Counted from the stretch's first letter, positions 27,082 to 36,083 are shown. The stretch is 64,000 bases of DNA from Micromonospora eburnea (GCF_900090225.1 NZ_FMHY01000002.1:4588001-4652000), one strand, 5' to 3'. Made by a program: numbers and translations. The notes: generated by a model from the sequence alone, not told the origin.

Positions 27082-28760
27082 GCGACGACCTCCAGCGGCG
27101 TCGGGACCTGTTCCGCCGGTCGGTCGACGGCGGCGTTGCGGATCGCGCGCAGGCGGGACATGACGTTGTCGCCGCCGCGCCCGAAGTGGTCGTGCAGGGA
27201 CCGGTATTCGGCGTAGAGCGCGTCGTAGGTCCGCGCCCGCCCGGGGTCCGGCCGGTAGGCGTCGCGGTCCACCCGGCCCATCGCGGCGGAGGCCGCGTAG
27301 ATGTCGGGGTACGCGCCGGCGGCGACCGCGGCGTGGATCGCCGAGCCCAACGCGGGTCCCTGCGCCGAGCCGAGAATGCTCAGCGGCCGGTCGGTGACGT
27401 CGCTGTAGATCTGCATCAGCAGCCGGTTGGCGGCCAGGCCGCCCGCCACGATCACCTCTCGGATGGGCACGCCTGCCTCGACGAACGCTTCGATGATCAT
27501 GCGCGTGCCGTAGGCCGTCGCCTCCAACAGCGCCCGGTAGACGTCCGCCGGGCGGGTGGCCAGGGTCAGCCCCACGATGAGACCGCTCAGGTCGTGGTTG
27601 ACCAGCAGAGAGCGGTTGCCGTTCCACCAGTCCAGGGCGATCAGCCCGTGGGCGCCGACCGGCTGTGCCGCGGCCAGTTCGGAGAGCTGCTCGTGCGAGT
27701 CCACGCCCGTCGGCGCGGCATGTTCGACGAACCAGCCGAAGATGTCGCCGACGCCGCTCTGTCCGGCCTCGTACCCCCAGGCGCCGGGGCTGATGCCCCC
27801 CTCGACGACGCCGCACATGCCCGGCATCTCCACCAGCTCGCTGCCGTTGACCACGTGGCAGGTCGAGGTCCCCATGATGGCGACCAGTCGGCCCGGCATC
27901 AGGGCCTGCGCGGAGGCGGCGGTGACATGGGCGTCCACGTTGCCGGCTGCGACGGCGATGCCCTCGGGCAGACCCGTCCACGCGGCGGCCTGGGCGGTGA
28001 GGGTGCCGGCCCGGGCACCCATCGGCAGCAGCGGACCGTCCAGCTTGGCGACGAAGTCGGCGAACCCGGGGTCGAGTGCCGCCAGGAACTCCCGGGACGG
28101 GTATCGGCCGTCCTGGCGGATGCCCTTGTAGCCGGCGGTGCAGATGTTGCGGCTCTCGACTCCGCACAGCTGCCAGACGATCCAGTCGGCCGCCTCGACG
28201 AACCGGGCGGCGCGCCGGTAGATGTCCGGGTCCTCGTCGAGGATCTGCAGGCCCTTGGCGAACTGCCACTCGGCGGAAATCTTGCCGCCGTACCGGTTGA
28301 GCCACGGCTCGCGGCGTTCGTGCGCGAGGGCGTTGATCCGGTCGGCGTGCGGCTGCGCGGCGTGGTGCTTCCACAGTTTCACCCAGGCGTGCGGCCGGTT
28401 GCGCAGCTCGGGCACCTCGCAGAGCGGGGTGCCGTCGGCCAGGGTCGGCAGGACGGTGCAGGCGGTGAAGTCGGTGGCGATGCCGATCACCCGGGTCGGG
28501 TCGATCCCCGCGGCGGCGACGGCGTCCGGCACCGCGTGGCGCAGCACGTCGCCGTAGTCCTCGGGGTCCTGCAATGCCCAGTCAGGCGGGAGCGGCGCCC
28601 CGTCCGGAAGCGTGGACTCGATCACCCCGCGCCGGTACTCGTGGACCGCGGTGCCGAGCTCCGTGCCGTCACCGACCCGGACCACCAGCGCCCGGCCCGA
28701 CAGCGTCCCGAAGTCAACTCCGATGACGTACCGGTCCCCCGGTCCGTCCACTCCCACCAT
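27078..28760 (-). CDS. araB: L-ribulokinase
   Basis: FGGY-family sugar kinase of 560 residues that phosphorylates L-ribulose. The phosphate-1 loop is YVIGVDFGTLSGRALVV. Other family marks are GIATDFTACTVLP, RNRPHAWVKLWKHHAAQ, AGNVDAHVTAAS, IMGTSTCHVV and the adenosine loop VAGGLAANRLLMQIY. ATG 28760 has GGAGGTG seven bases before it, better than the open frame's start nine codons upstream. It is the first gene of the operon, 28 bp downstream of a LacI-type operator at 28788-28801, so the whole operon is probably repressed without arabinose. Confidence 0.97.
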   Translation of the reverse strand: MVGVDGPGDRYVIGVDFGTLSGRALVVRVGDGTELGTAVHEYRRGVIESTLPDGAPLPPDWALQDPEDYGDVLRHAVPDAVAAAGIDPTRVIGIATDFTACTVLPTLADGTPLCEVPELRNRPHAWVKLWKHHAAQPHADRINALAHERREPWLNRYGGKISAEWQFAKGLQILDEDPDIYRRAARFVEAADWIVWQLCGVESRNICTAGYKGIRQDGRYPSREFLAALDPGFADFVAKLDGPLLPMGARAGTLTAQAAAWTGLPEGIAVAAGNVDAHVTAASAQALMPGRLVAIMGTSTCHVVNGSELVEMPGMCGVVEGGISPGAWGYEAGQSGVGDIFGWFVEHAAPTGVDSHEQLSELAAAQPVGAHGLIALDWWNGNRSLLVNHDLSGLIVGLTLATRPADVYRALLEATAYGTRMIIEAFVEAGVPIREVIVAGGLAANRLLMQIYSDVTDRPLSILGSAQGPALGSAIHAAVAAGAYPDIYAASAAMGRVDRDAYRPDPGRARTYDALYAEYRSLHDHFGRGGDNVMSRLRAIRNAAVDRPAEQVPTPLEVVA

Positions 28761-28787
28761 TTTCACCTCCGCGTGTCGTGGCCACAT

Positions 28788-28801
28788 TGTTAACGCTCAC
28801 A
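28788..28801. promoter_or_regulatory. LacI-type operator before araB
   Basis: TGTTAACGCTCACA, 11 of 14 positions identical to the palindrome TGTTAGCGCTAACA found elsewhere in the window. It lies 28 bp upstream of the araB start, overlapping the likely promoter. A LacI-family gene is encoded 1.9 kb away. Confidence 0.75.
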
Positions 28802-29199
28802 TCAGCGGTGGTCAAGATGCAATCGCGACAGTGCCGTGGCGTCGGATCATCCGGGCCGCCTTCTGCAGGGCCAGCGTGCCGGACTGGCCGGAGGTCGATG
28901 AGCGTGCAGCCCGCACACAGCCGCCCGCGCGAAAGCTTGCCCTCCCAGCGCCGTTTCACCACCCTCCGTGACTCGCATTGGGCACGGGCAAGCCGCATCC
29001 CGTGCGAATTCGCGGGCGGAGCCCCAGTTCAGCCGCCTGTGGCGGGTACGACGAGGCCCGAGGCACGGGCACCGTCACCACCAGAGATCGCGCTCAAGTC
29101 CGCAGTCCACAGGGCGATTGCCCGTTCCTCGGGCAGATTCGCCTACTGTCGCCGGTTCGCGTCCAGTGCGACTGGCGGCGATTCACCTGACCGAACCCC

Positions 29200-29213
29200 T
29201 GTTAGCGCTAACT
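29200..29213. promoter_or_regulatory. LacI-type operator before a decayed lectin gene
   Basis: TGTTAGCGCTAACT, one mismatch from the perfect palindrome. No intact gene follows; a ricin-type remnant lies downstream at 29357-29587. Confidence 0.7.
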
Positions 29214-29356
29214 CGGCGTCCGGGTCGCACCGACACGTTCGATTCGCCGACGCCGAGCCTCCACACGCGGGTGCGGCGGACCCACGCGCCGCCCTCCGGG
29301 CGGCGTCCCGTGCCGCCCGGTCAGTCCGGTTCGGTCGACGCGCAGCGGCCGACATC

Positions 29357-29587
29357 ACCGCCGCCGACTGCTCGACGACCAGCAGGGGCAGCGGCCAACA
29401 GAACGCCCAGGCGACCGGTCCTGTCCCTGCCGCGATGTGCCGAACGGCAGCACACCACGACACCATCAGCGGCGCGCGGTCCGGACTCCGCCTCGACGCC
29501 TACAGACCGGGCACCACGAACGGCACCAAGATCGTGCTCTGGACCCGCCACGGCGGGGCCAGCCAGCGGTGGAGCCTGCGCAGGTGA
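29357..29587 (+). pseudogene. Remnant of a secreted ricin-type (CBM13) lectin domain
   Basis: The end of this frame reads ARSGLRLDAYRPGTTNG then TKIVLWTRHGGASQRWSL, a clear match to the beta-trefoil repeat (G-CLD..G...NGT..-W.C.GG..QRW) with the Cys residues lost. Upstream parts (ADCSTTSRGSGQQNAQ) look like a more eroded repeat. No signal peptide or catalytic domain is visible. An operator 144 bp upstream suggests a former member of the hemicellulase regulon. Confidence 0.65.
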
Positions 29588-29699
29588 CCGCGTCGGCGTC
29601 AGAGCACCGCAGAGCAGATCGCGGATCGGCGCGGTGGGCCACCCGGGACAGCGCCGCCTCGCCGATCCGGCATGACCTGCAGGCACCCGCTGCGGCTGG

Positions 29700-30701
29700 T
29701 CACCGGGGTGGAGCGGCGACGCTCTGCCGGGAGATCAGGGTCGGCGCGATGGTCTGCCGCATGTCACCGACCTCTCCCGACTCGATCTGCGCAAGCAGCA
29801 GGTCCAGGCTGGCCCGGGCCACCGCGGCGAAGTCCGGCCGGACCGTGGTCAACGGTGGGATGAAGTACGCCGCCTCCGGCACGTCATCGAACCCCACCAC
29901 ACTGACCTCGTCCGGCACCCGGCGTCCGAACTCGTGCAACGCCCGTAACACGCCCAGTGCCAGGTGATCGTTGGCGGTGAAGATCGCCGTCACCTCGGGC
30001 ATCCGCGCCACCATCTGCCCGCACCGATAGCCCGACGCCGCCGACCAGTCCCCCGCCACCAGTGGCGGCACCTCGGCGTCTGCCTCCCGCAACGCCTTGC
30101 GCCAGCCCTCGATCCGTCCCGCGCTGTCGAACCAGTCTGCCGGCCCGGACACGTGCCACACCGTACGATGCCCCGCCTCCAGCAGGTGCCGGGTAGCTTG
30201 CCACGCACCCGCCACCTGGTCCACCGTCACCAGCGGCACCGGGCGACGGGGGTCACCGTCGACCGTCACCAGAGGAACGTCCTTCGGCAGGTGCTCCAAC
30301 GCCTCACCGGCCGACTCGACCGGCGCGATCACGACTATTCCCGCCACCCGATGCGCCAGGTGTCGCTCCACGGCTGCGGAGATGGAGACCCGATCGAGCT
30401 CTCGGACGCTGCCCACGCTGACCGCGAAGCCCTCCTCGGCGGCGGTCTGTTCGAGTGCCGCCAGCAACGACGCCGGGCCGTACAGGGTGGTGTTCTGCGC
30501 GACCACGCCGATGACCTGAGACCGGCCGGTCACCAGAGTACGAGCGGCCCGATTGGGCCGGTATCCCAACTCGGCGATCGCCGCCTGCACCCTCAGCCGG
30601 GTCTGCTCACGCACGTTGGGATGCCCGTTCAGCACTCGCGAGACGGTCTGGTGGGAAACCCCGGCGAGGCGGGCCACATCCGTCATCGCGGGACCACGCA
30701 C
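29700..30701 (-). CDS. LacI-family transcriptional repressor
   Basis: 333 residues. The N-terminal helix-turn-helix and hinge read MTDVARLAGVSHQTVSRVLN, then a GYRPNRAARTLVTGRS segment. The periplasmic-binding-like effector domain includes GIVVIAPVES, RTVWHVSGPADWFDS and the C-terminal VPDEVSVVGFDDVPEAAYF. GTG 30701 has GGGGAGG about nine bases upstream; GTG 30710 and ATG 30686 are alternatives. It sits between the ara operon and the GH62 gene, both preceded by LacI-type palindromes, and is the best candidate to bind them, probably with arabinose or an oligosaccharide as inducer. Binding is inferred. Confidence 0.93.
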   Translation of the reverse strand: MRGPAMTDVARLAGVSHQTVSRVLNGHPNVREQTRLRVQAAIAELGYRPNRAARTLVTGRSQVIGVVAQNTTLYGPASLLAALEQTAAEEGFAVSVGSVRELDRVSISAAVERHLAHRVAGIVVIAPVESAGEALEHLPKDVPLVTVDGDPRRPVPLVTVDQVAGAWQATRHLLEAGHRTVWHVSGPADWFDSAGRIEGWRKALREADAEVPPLVAGDWSAASGYRCGQMVARMPEVTAIFTANDHLALGVLRALHEFGRRVPDEVSVVGFDDVPEAAYFIPPLTTVRPDFAAVARASLDLLLAQIESGEVGDMRQTIAPTLISRQSVAAPPR

Positions 30702-31125
30702 GGCACTCACCCTCCCCGCCAGCCCTCGACCGCCTCCGGCAGCCGACGCCGGAGCGGCCTGGACCCTCCATCCGCAGCCCCACCCCTGCCCAGGCAGAAC
30801 ACCGTGGCACACCCGCAAAGGCCAGCGCCAGTCTACGCCCGGGGCCATCCTGCCCCCGCCGAGGCATAAGGCCCGCGCGGGTCGAGGCGGCGCGACACCC
30901 ACCCGGCTGCGCCACGCACTGCCGCCGGCCGGTCGCGGCAGACCCATCACAGCTCGGCCTCCTCAGGGCCGAGGGAATGCCGCCGGCCCGACGGCACGTG
31001 GCGGGAACAAGCCGACGAGGGCTTGCCGGCCCCCGTCCCCGAACGCCGGGCCTGAACGAAGGCGGGTCGCCAGGAAGACGGCCTGCCCCGGCCCGGTCCC
31101 GCACCACACGCGTCACCGCCTACGC

Positions 31126-31299
31126 CGGCAAGCAGGTCGGCGCTGGTGTGGCCCGGATGCCGGGCTGCGCCCTGTCGGTGTGCCGCGCGACGACCGCCCG
31201 GACGTGTCGCTCGGCGGGTTCGACGAGTCCGTCGTCGACATCCGCGGACTCCCGGGACGGCTTCCGGAGCCGCCCTGCCGGGAGGAGTTTCACGGGTAA
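31126..31299 (+). pseudogene. Possible remnant of a LacI C-terminal domain
   Basis: One plus-strand frame reads VPRDDRPDVSLGGFDES before a stop at 31299. This resembles the near-C-terminal motif of LacI regulators (DVSLVGFDDS). The preceding sequence is Arg-rich and unlike the family, and no helix-turn-helix is present. It is weak evidence for a former second repressor beside the intact one. Confidence 0.3.
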
Positions 31300-31455
31300 C
31301 TGCGGATCGAGGGTGGGGAAACCCGATGCGTGTCCTGCCCGGTGGTCTCCGGGCCCGCATCCGGAAGGCCGCCTCACCCGCGCCGTCAGGCGAACCGCCC
31401 GGCATGGACCGAACGATGTCCAGTCCATCAGAGCATTACTACTTGACGAACAACA

Positions 31456-31469
31456 TGTTATCGCTCACA
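31456..31469. promoter_or_regulatory. LacI-type operator, distal, before GH62
   Basis: TGTTATCGCTCACA lies 66 bp upstream of the perfect palindrome at 31535. The surrounding ACTTGACGAAC...TCACAGTCGATG block recurs at 53932-53965, in front of the collapsed paralogue. Confidence 0.7.
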
Positions 31470-31534
31470 GTCGATGTCAAGGGTGACGACGCGGCGGCTG
31501 ACCGGGCAAGCCAGACGCCGGGCTATGCGGATCT

Positions 31535-31548
31535 TGTTAGCGCTAACA
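31535..31548. promoter_or_regulatory. LacI-type operator, perfect palindrome, before GH62
   Basis: TGTTAGCGCTAACA, perfectly palindromic, 83 bp upstream of the GH62 start codon. Confidence 0.82.
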
Positions 31549-31631
31549 TCGATGACCGCAAGCCCACGGCAATTTTCGCGTGCGCCCATCTTCGATCGGA
31601 CCGTTCGGCTCTTTGTCACTGGAGGAGGATC

Positions 31632-33152
31632 ATGTTCGCCTTTGGTAGGTCTCCATCGATCACGCCGCCGCTGCGGCGTGGACGGATGGCGCGGATCGTC
31701 ACCGCTGGGGTGACGGCGGTGTTGCTCGGTGGTGCCGCTGCGGCGGTGGTGTCGACGCCCGCCTCCGCAGCGACGGTCGACACAAGCGCGTGGTATGTGT
31801 TGATCAACCGCAACAGCGGCAAAGCGCTGGACGTGTACAACCTGGCCACGAATGACGGCGCGCGGATCGTGCAGTGGACGCGCAACAACGGCAACCAGCA
31901 GCAGTGGCAGTTCGTAGACTCCGGCGGCGGTTACTACCGGTTGCGGTCGCGGCTGTCCGGCAAGGTGCTGGATGTCTACAACTGGTCGACCGCCAACAGC
32001 GCCGACATCGTGCAGTGGACCGACGGCAACCAGGCCAACCAGCAGTTCCGGCTCGCCGACTCCGACAGCGGCTACGTCCGGTTCATCAACCGGAACAGCA
32101 ACAAGGCAGTGGAGGTGATGGGCGCCTCGACCGCCGACGGCGGAAGCATCGTGCAGTACGACGACTGGAACGGCAGCAACCAGCAGTGGCAGCTCGTGCG
32201 GGTCGACGGCGGGGGCAACCCCACCACGCCACCACCGAACGGCTCGTGCACTCTTCCGTCAACGTACCGTTGGACGTCGACGGGCTCGCTGGCGAACCCG
32301 AAGTCGGGGTGGGTCTCGCTCAAGGACTTCACCAACGTCGTCTACAACGGCAGGCATCTCGTCTACGCCACGACGCACGACACGGGAACGTCCTGGGGGT
32401 CGATGAACTTCAGTCCGTTCACGAACTGGTCCGACATGGCCTCGGCCAGCCAGAACACGATGCCCTTCGCGGCCGTCGCCCCCACGCTTTTCTACTTCGC
32501 GCCGAAGAACATCTGGGTGCTCGCCTACCAGTGGGGTGGGACCGCTTTCTCCTACCGGACGTCGAGCGACCCCACGAACGTGAACGGATGGTCGTCGCAG
32601 CAAACGCTCTTCTCCGGAAGCATATCCGGCTCCGGCACGGGCCCCATCGACCAGACGCTCATCGGTGACGGATCGAACATGTACCTGTTCTTCGCCGGGG
32701 ACAACGGCAAGATCTACCGGGCCAGTATGCCCATCGGGAACTTCCCGGGCAGTTTCGGCACGGCATCGACGGTGGTCATGAGCGACTCAACGAACAACCT
32801 GTTCGAAGGGGTACAGGTCTACAAGGTCCAGGGCCAGAACCAGTACCTCATGCTCGTCGAGGCGATCGGCTCGCAGGGTCGCTACTTCCGCTCGTTCACG
32901 GCCACCAGCCTGGGCGGTTCGTGGACACCGCAGGCCGCAACCGAGGGCAACCCCTTCGCCGGCAAGGCCAACAGCGGCGCCACCTGGACCAACGACATCA
33001 GCCACGGCGACCTGGTTCGCACCAACCCCGACCAGACCATGACCATTGATCCCTGCAACCTGCAGTTGCTGTACCAGGGACGTGCCACCAACTCCGGCGG
33101 CGACTACGGCCTCCTGCCTTACCGGCCGGGCGTGCTGACACTGCAGCGCTAA
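31632..33152 (+). CDS. Secreted CBM13-GH62 alpha-L-arabinofuranosidase
   Basis: 506 residues. It would remove arabinose side chains from arabinoxylan outside the cell. A signal peptide occupies residues 1-46 (ends TPASAA). The ricin-type lectin domain spans about 48-188, with repeats such as NSGKALDVYNLAT and LSGKVLDVYNWST. A short Pro/Thr linker follows. The GH62 five-bladed propeller spans about 200-506 with SLKDFTNVVYNGRHLVYA (catalytic Asp region), IDQTLIGDGSNMYLFFAGD, LFEGVQVYKV (catalytic Glu region) and WTNDISHGDLVR. ATG 31632 has GGAGGAGG just upstream; the open frame before it is spurious. Two operators lie upstream. Its lectin half is the parent type of the fragment at 53988. Confidence 0.94.
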   Translation: MFAFGRSPSITPPLRRGRMARIVTAGVTAVLLGGAAAAVVSTPASAATVDTSAWYVLINRNSGKALDVYNLATNDGARIVQWTRNNGNQQQWQFVDSGGGYYRLRSRLSGKVLDVYNWSTANSADIVQWTDGNQANQQFRLADSDSGYVRFINRNSNKAVEVMGASTADGGSIVQYDDWNGSNQQWQLVRVDGGGNPTTPPPNGSCTLPSTYRWTSTGSLANPKSGWVSLKDFTNVVYNGRHLVYATTHDTGTSWGSMNFSPFTNWSDMASASQNTMPFAAVAPTLFYFAPKNIWVLAYQWGGTAFSYRTSSDPTNVNGWSSQQTLFSGSISGSGTGPIDQTLIGDGSNMYLFFAGDNGKIYRASMPIGNFPGSFGTASTVVMSDSTNNLFEGVQVYKVQGQNQYLMLVEAIGSQGRYFRSFTATSLGGSWTPQAATEGNPFAGKANSGATWTNDISHGDLVRTNPDQTMTIDPCNLQLLYQGRATNSGGDYGLLPYRPGVLTLQR

Positions 33153-33188
33153 CTTGGATTTCTCCGAGGCATCCTGTGGGGGCCCTGG

Positions 33189-33269
33189 CTGATCACGGAA
33201 CAGCCCTTGGTCGATGATCTTCTTTCACAGGGAAGAGCATCAATGACCAAGGGCTGTTCCGGTGATCAG
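33189..33269. repeat. 24/25-bp inverted repeat of an IS end
   Basis: The left arm is at 33189-33212 and the right arm at 33245-33269 (GACCAAGGGCTGTTCC core). They are complementary except for one extra G in the right arm. The right arm runs into the transposase start. It may be a terminal repeat plus an internal copy, or an operator of the element. Confidence 0.65.
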
Positions 33270-33438
33270 TGTGCGTGACCGTCGTGCGGGTGATGCCGCC
33301 GGGAACCTGGATGGTTTCCGGCGAGTGTTCTACGACTGCTGGACCGCTCGTGCCGAGGCGTTGTTCGATCTGGCGGACGCGGTGTTGTGCACCGATGGGC
33401 CGGTCCGGTCCTTGGCGGAGTTGTCGCTGGCGGGGTGA
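33262..33438 (+). pseudogene. Truncated IS701-like transposase (N-terminal 58 codons)
   Basis: The translation reads ISVRDRRAGDAAGNLDGFRR, then VFYDCWTARAEALFDLADAV and LCTDGPVRSLAELSL, matching the start of the actinobacterial IS701/NF041680-type transposases that I know from many genomes. A stop follows immediately, and the catalytic DDE core is missing. It must be inactive. It marks the junction between the GH62 gene and the following exporter block. Confidence 0.75.
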
Positions 33439-33521
33439 GGGCTCTCGGTCTCACCCAGTGGTCGAAGTGCTGCGGGTTCTTTCTACATTACGGACACTCC
33501 GAATGGGAGTCGCGGCGACCG

Positions 33522-34205
33522 TCATGGCTTGACTCCGACGTAGCGGATGCCGGTGGCTTGGATCTCGCCGCGGTGTGCGGCTGCCTGCTCGTGGGTCACT
33601 GACGTGGGGTACAACTCGGGGAAGAAATAGGGGGCCTCGGTGAGCAGCCGGGTGTGAAACCGGGCCTGGAGCGCTCGGACGATGGTGTGGCCGCTGTGCA
33701 GGCCCTCGCGTTGGGCCCAGGCATCGAGGTAGGTATGCCAGGGTTGCCCAGCTGCGAGCCACAGCTCCCGGTGGCTGTGCAGCCAGCCGTGCTCGCCGCT
33801 GTTGGGCAGCCGCTCGAAGCTCCACCGTGCGGTCGCCTCGTCGAACTTCTCGTACGCCCACTCGACGACGATGAGCACGCCGCCCGGCGCGAGGGCCGCC
33901 GCGGCTGCGTCGAGGACCTGGTCGAGGTCGTTGACGTGGTGCAGTGAGGTGCAGGCCACGATCGCGTCGACCGGGCGGGTCGGCTTGTGGTTCTCGAACT
34001 CCGTCTGCTGGTAGCCGGGCCCAGGCGGTGCGGCCGGGTCCACGCCCACGACGTCATGGCCGTGCTCTCGCATGGCCGGGACGAAGCCGCCGGTCGCGCC
34101 GCATCCGATCTCCAGCACGCGGGATGGCGCCGGTGGCAGGTGGGCTCGCACGAAGGGCCAGAGGGCGCTCAGCCAGCGCTGCTCAGCGGTTGTCGTATCG
34201 ATCAT
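33522..34205 (-). CDS. Class I SAM-dependent methyltransferase
   Basis: 227 residues with a Rossmann methyltransferase fold. Motif I is VLEIGCGATGGF, motif II region HDVVGVDPAAPPG, post-I IVACTSLHHVNDLDQVL and motif III LAPGGVLIVVEWAYE. The substrate cannot be told from sequence. It is the last gene of a minus-strand group (monooxygenase-like protein, ATPase, permease, methyltransferase). A 16-bp hairpin separates it from the permease, so expression may be partly uncoupled. Confidence 0.88.
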   Translation of the reverse strand: MIDTTTAEQRWLSALWPFVRAHLPPAPSRVLEIGCGATGGFVPAMREHGHDVVGVDPAAPPGPGYQQTEFENHKPTRPVDAIVACTSLHHVNDLDQVLDAAAAALAPGGVLIVVEWAYEKFDEATARWSFERLPNSGEHGWLHSHRELWLAAGQPWHTYLDAWAQREGLHSGHTIVRALQARFHTRLLTEAPYFFPELYPTSVTHEQAAAHRGEIQATGIRYVGVKP

Positions 34206-34221
34206 CTTGCCTCCTTCGGGT

Positions 34222-34256
34222 CCGCGGTCGAGGGGTGCGGCACCCCTCGACCGCGG
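34222..34256. terminator. Perfect 16-bp hairpin between permease and methyltransferase
   Basis: The arms CCGCGGTCGAGGGGTG (34222-34237) and their exact complement (34241-34256) are separated by CGG only. The stem is very stable and has no U-tract. It sits seven bases past the permease stop and 17 bases before the methyltransferase start. It could act as a terminator, an attenuator or an mRNA-stabilising structure. Confidence 0.7.
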
Positions 34257-34263
34257 GGTGTCG

Positions 34264-35091
34264 TTATCTGGTGCGGAGCAGGCGCACCGACAGCGGCGCG
34301 AAGACCACCGTCAGCACCGTGCAGGCGATCAGGATCCAGGCGAGCGGAGCGCCGGGCGTGCCGCCCGCCATCAACTCTCGGCCGGCGGTCACCAGGTGGG
34401 TGACCGGGTTGACATCGACAAAGGCTTGCAGCCATCCGGGCAGCGTGGCCGGGTCGACGAAGATGTTGCTGAACAGCGAGAGCGGATACAGCAGCGCCTG
34501 GGACACGCCGAGCACGGCGCCGGGCGACTTCATCAGCAGCGCCAGCGTCGCCCACACCCAGGACAGGCTGACGCTGAAGGCGACGACAAGCAGCACGGCG
34601 GCCGCCACGCCGAGGACGTTGCCGTGCGGACGGAACCCCAGTGCAAGGCCGAGCCCCACGACCACCGTCGAGGCGAGCACGTACCGTATGGTGTCGCTGA
34701 GCATGGCCCCGACGAGTGGGGCGGCGGGTCGGATCGACAGGGTGCGGTACCGGTCGAACGCGCCGCTGGCGAGGTCGATACTGAGCGCGGCGCCGGCGGT
34801 GCCGGTCGTCACCAGCAGGGTCATCACGAGGATTCCCGGGACCAGGTAGCCGACGTACCTGCCGGTCGATCCGCCGACCGCGCCGCCGAACAGGTACGTG
34901 AACATCAGGGTGAACACGACCGGGTGGACGGCGATGTCGAAGATCTGGACGGGGGTACGCCTGATCTTCAGCAGGGCCCGTCGGGTGAACACCAGGCTGG
35001 CGGTCAGGGTGCTGGGCCGCGACGGTCGCGGGCGGTTGGCGAGCACCGCGCCGGAGTGCCGGGCAGCGGTGACAGTGTCGAGCGTGGTCAT
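34264..35091 (-). CDS. ABC-2 type exporter permease (DrrB-like)
   Basis: 275-residue membrane protein with six helices. It shows the ABC-2 layout: amphipathic TLTASLVFTRRALLKIRRTP, GYLVPGILVMTLLVTTGTAG, and the DPATLPGWLQAFVDVNPVTH segment typical of daunorubicin-resistance-type permeases. It starts directly next to the ATPase stop (overlap of four bases). Together they probably export a hydrophobic drug or metabolite. The adjacent TetR regulator suggests inducible expression. Confidence 0.93.
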   Translation of the reverse strand: MTTLDTVTAARHSGAVLANRPRPSRPSTLTASLVFTRRALLKIRRTPVQIFDIAVHPVVFTLMFTYLFGGAVGGSTGRYVGYLVPGILVMTLLVTTGTAGAALSIDLASGAFDRYRTLSIRPAAPLVGAMLSDTIRYVLASTVVVGLGLALGFRPHGNVLGVAAAVLLVVAFSVSLSWVWATLALLMKSPGAVLGVSQALLYPLSLFSNIFVDPATLPGWLQAFVDVNPVTHLVTAGRELMAGGTPGAPLAWILIACTVLTVVFAPLSVRLLRTR

Positions 35092-36083
35092 TCACGCTCT
35101 CCCTTCGTTGCGGCGTCCGCTACGGGTGGACGGCCGGTCAGGGCGAGGAACACCTCGTCCAGGCTGGGCTGTCCGAGGGTGAATTCGGTGACCTCGACCT
35201 GGGCCCGCGACAGTTCGGCCAGCGCGTGCGCCGCTGCCTCGGCGCCGGCCGGCCCGCTGTCCGGCACCTGTGCGGTCACGGCGGCTCGATCGGAGCCGAG
35301 CGCCACAGGCCCGTGCAACGCCTGGGTCAGCACCCGTTCGGCGGCGGCCCAGTCGTCAGGCTCGGCCAGACGCACGTGCAGGGTGCCACCTCCGACCGAT
35401 GCCTTGAGTTGGCCGCTGGTGCCCTGGGCGATGACGGTGCCATGGTCGATGACGGCGATACGGTCGGCGAGTTGGTCCGCCTCGTCGAGGTACTGGGTGG
35501 TCAACAGGACCGTGGCGCCCTCGGCGACGAGGACCCGGACCAGGTTCCACACGTCGTTGCGGCTGCGCGGGTCCAGCCCGGTGGTGGGCTCGTCCAGGAA
35601 CAGCAGGTCGGGGGTCACGATGAGTCCGGCGGCGATGTCCAGCCTGCGCCGCATGCCACCGGAGTACGTCTTGACCAGACGGTCGGCCGCCTCGGTCAGC
35701 GAGAAGGCGTTCAGCAGCTCCTCGGCCCGAGCTGCCGTACCAGCGCGGGAGTGGCCGTGCAGCCGACCGAGGAGGACGAGGTTCTCCCGCGCGGTGAGCC
35801 CGTCGTCGAGCGAGGCGTACTGACCGGTCAGGCTGATCCGGTCACGTACCGCAGCGGCCTGGCTGACCACGTCGTGGCCGAACACTCGTGCGCTACCCGC
35901 GTCGGGGCGCAGCAGCGTGGCCAGCATGCGGATCGTGGTCGTCTTGCCGGCGCCGTTGGGGCCGAGGACCCCGTACACCGAACCCACGGGGATGTTCAGG
36001 TCGATGCCGTCCACGGCTCGGGTCGCGCCGAACGTCTTCACCAGGCCCGTCGCTTCGACGGCCAGGTGGCTGGAGTTCGTCAC
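35088..36083 (-). CDS. ABC exporter ATPase (DrrA-like)
   Basis: 331 residues. Walker A GPNGAGKTTTIRMLATLLRP, signature YSGGMRRRLDIA, Walker B LLFLDEPTTGLDPRSR and the His switch region LLTTQYLDEADQL are all intact. The C-terminal part ends FTLGQPSLDEVFLALTG, the hallmark of DrrA-type ATPases. GTG 36083 overlaps the stop of the monooxygenase-like gene by four bases. A longer open frame upstream is the shadow of that gene. Confidence 0.95.
   Translation of the reverse strand: MTNSSHLAVEATGLVKTFGATRAVDGIDLNIPVGSVYGVLGPNGAGKTTTIRMLATLLRPDAGSARVFGHDVVSQAAAVRDRISLTGQYASLDDGLTARENLVLLGRLHGHSRAGTAARAEELLNAFSLTEAADRLVKTYSGGMRRRLDIAAGLIVTPDLLFLDEPTTGLDPRSRNDVWNLVRVLVAEGATVLLTTQYLDEADQLADRIAVIDHGTVIAQGTSGQLKASVGGGTLHVRLAEPDDWAAAERVLTQALHGPVALGSDRAAVTAQVPDSGPAGAEAAAHALAELSRAQVEVTEFTLGQPSLDEVFLALTGRPPVADAATKGERE

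Larger units (their letters stand above)
30702..31631. other. Upstream region of the GH62 gene
   Basis: 930 bp. Contents that I can support are two operators (31456-31469 and 31535-31548) and a weak LacI-like scrap at 31126-31299. The first 400 bp show nothing recognisable. Confidence 0.5.
33153..33521. other. IS remnant region
   Basis: 369 bp between GH62 and the methyltransferase, holding an inverted repeat and a truncated transposase start. After about 33440 no similarity to the transposase remains. Confidence 0.6.
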
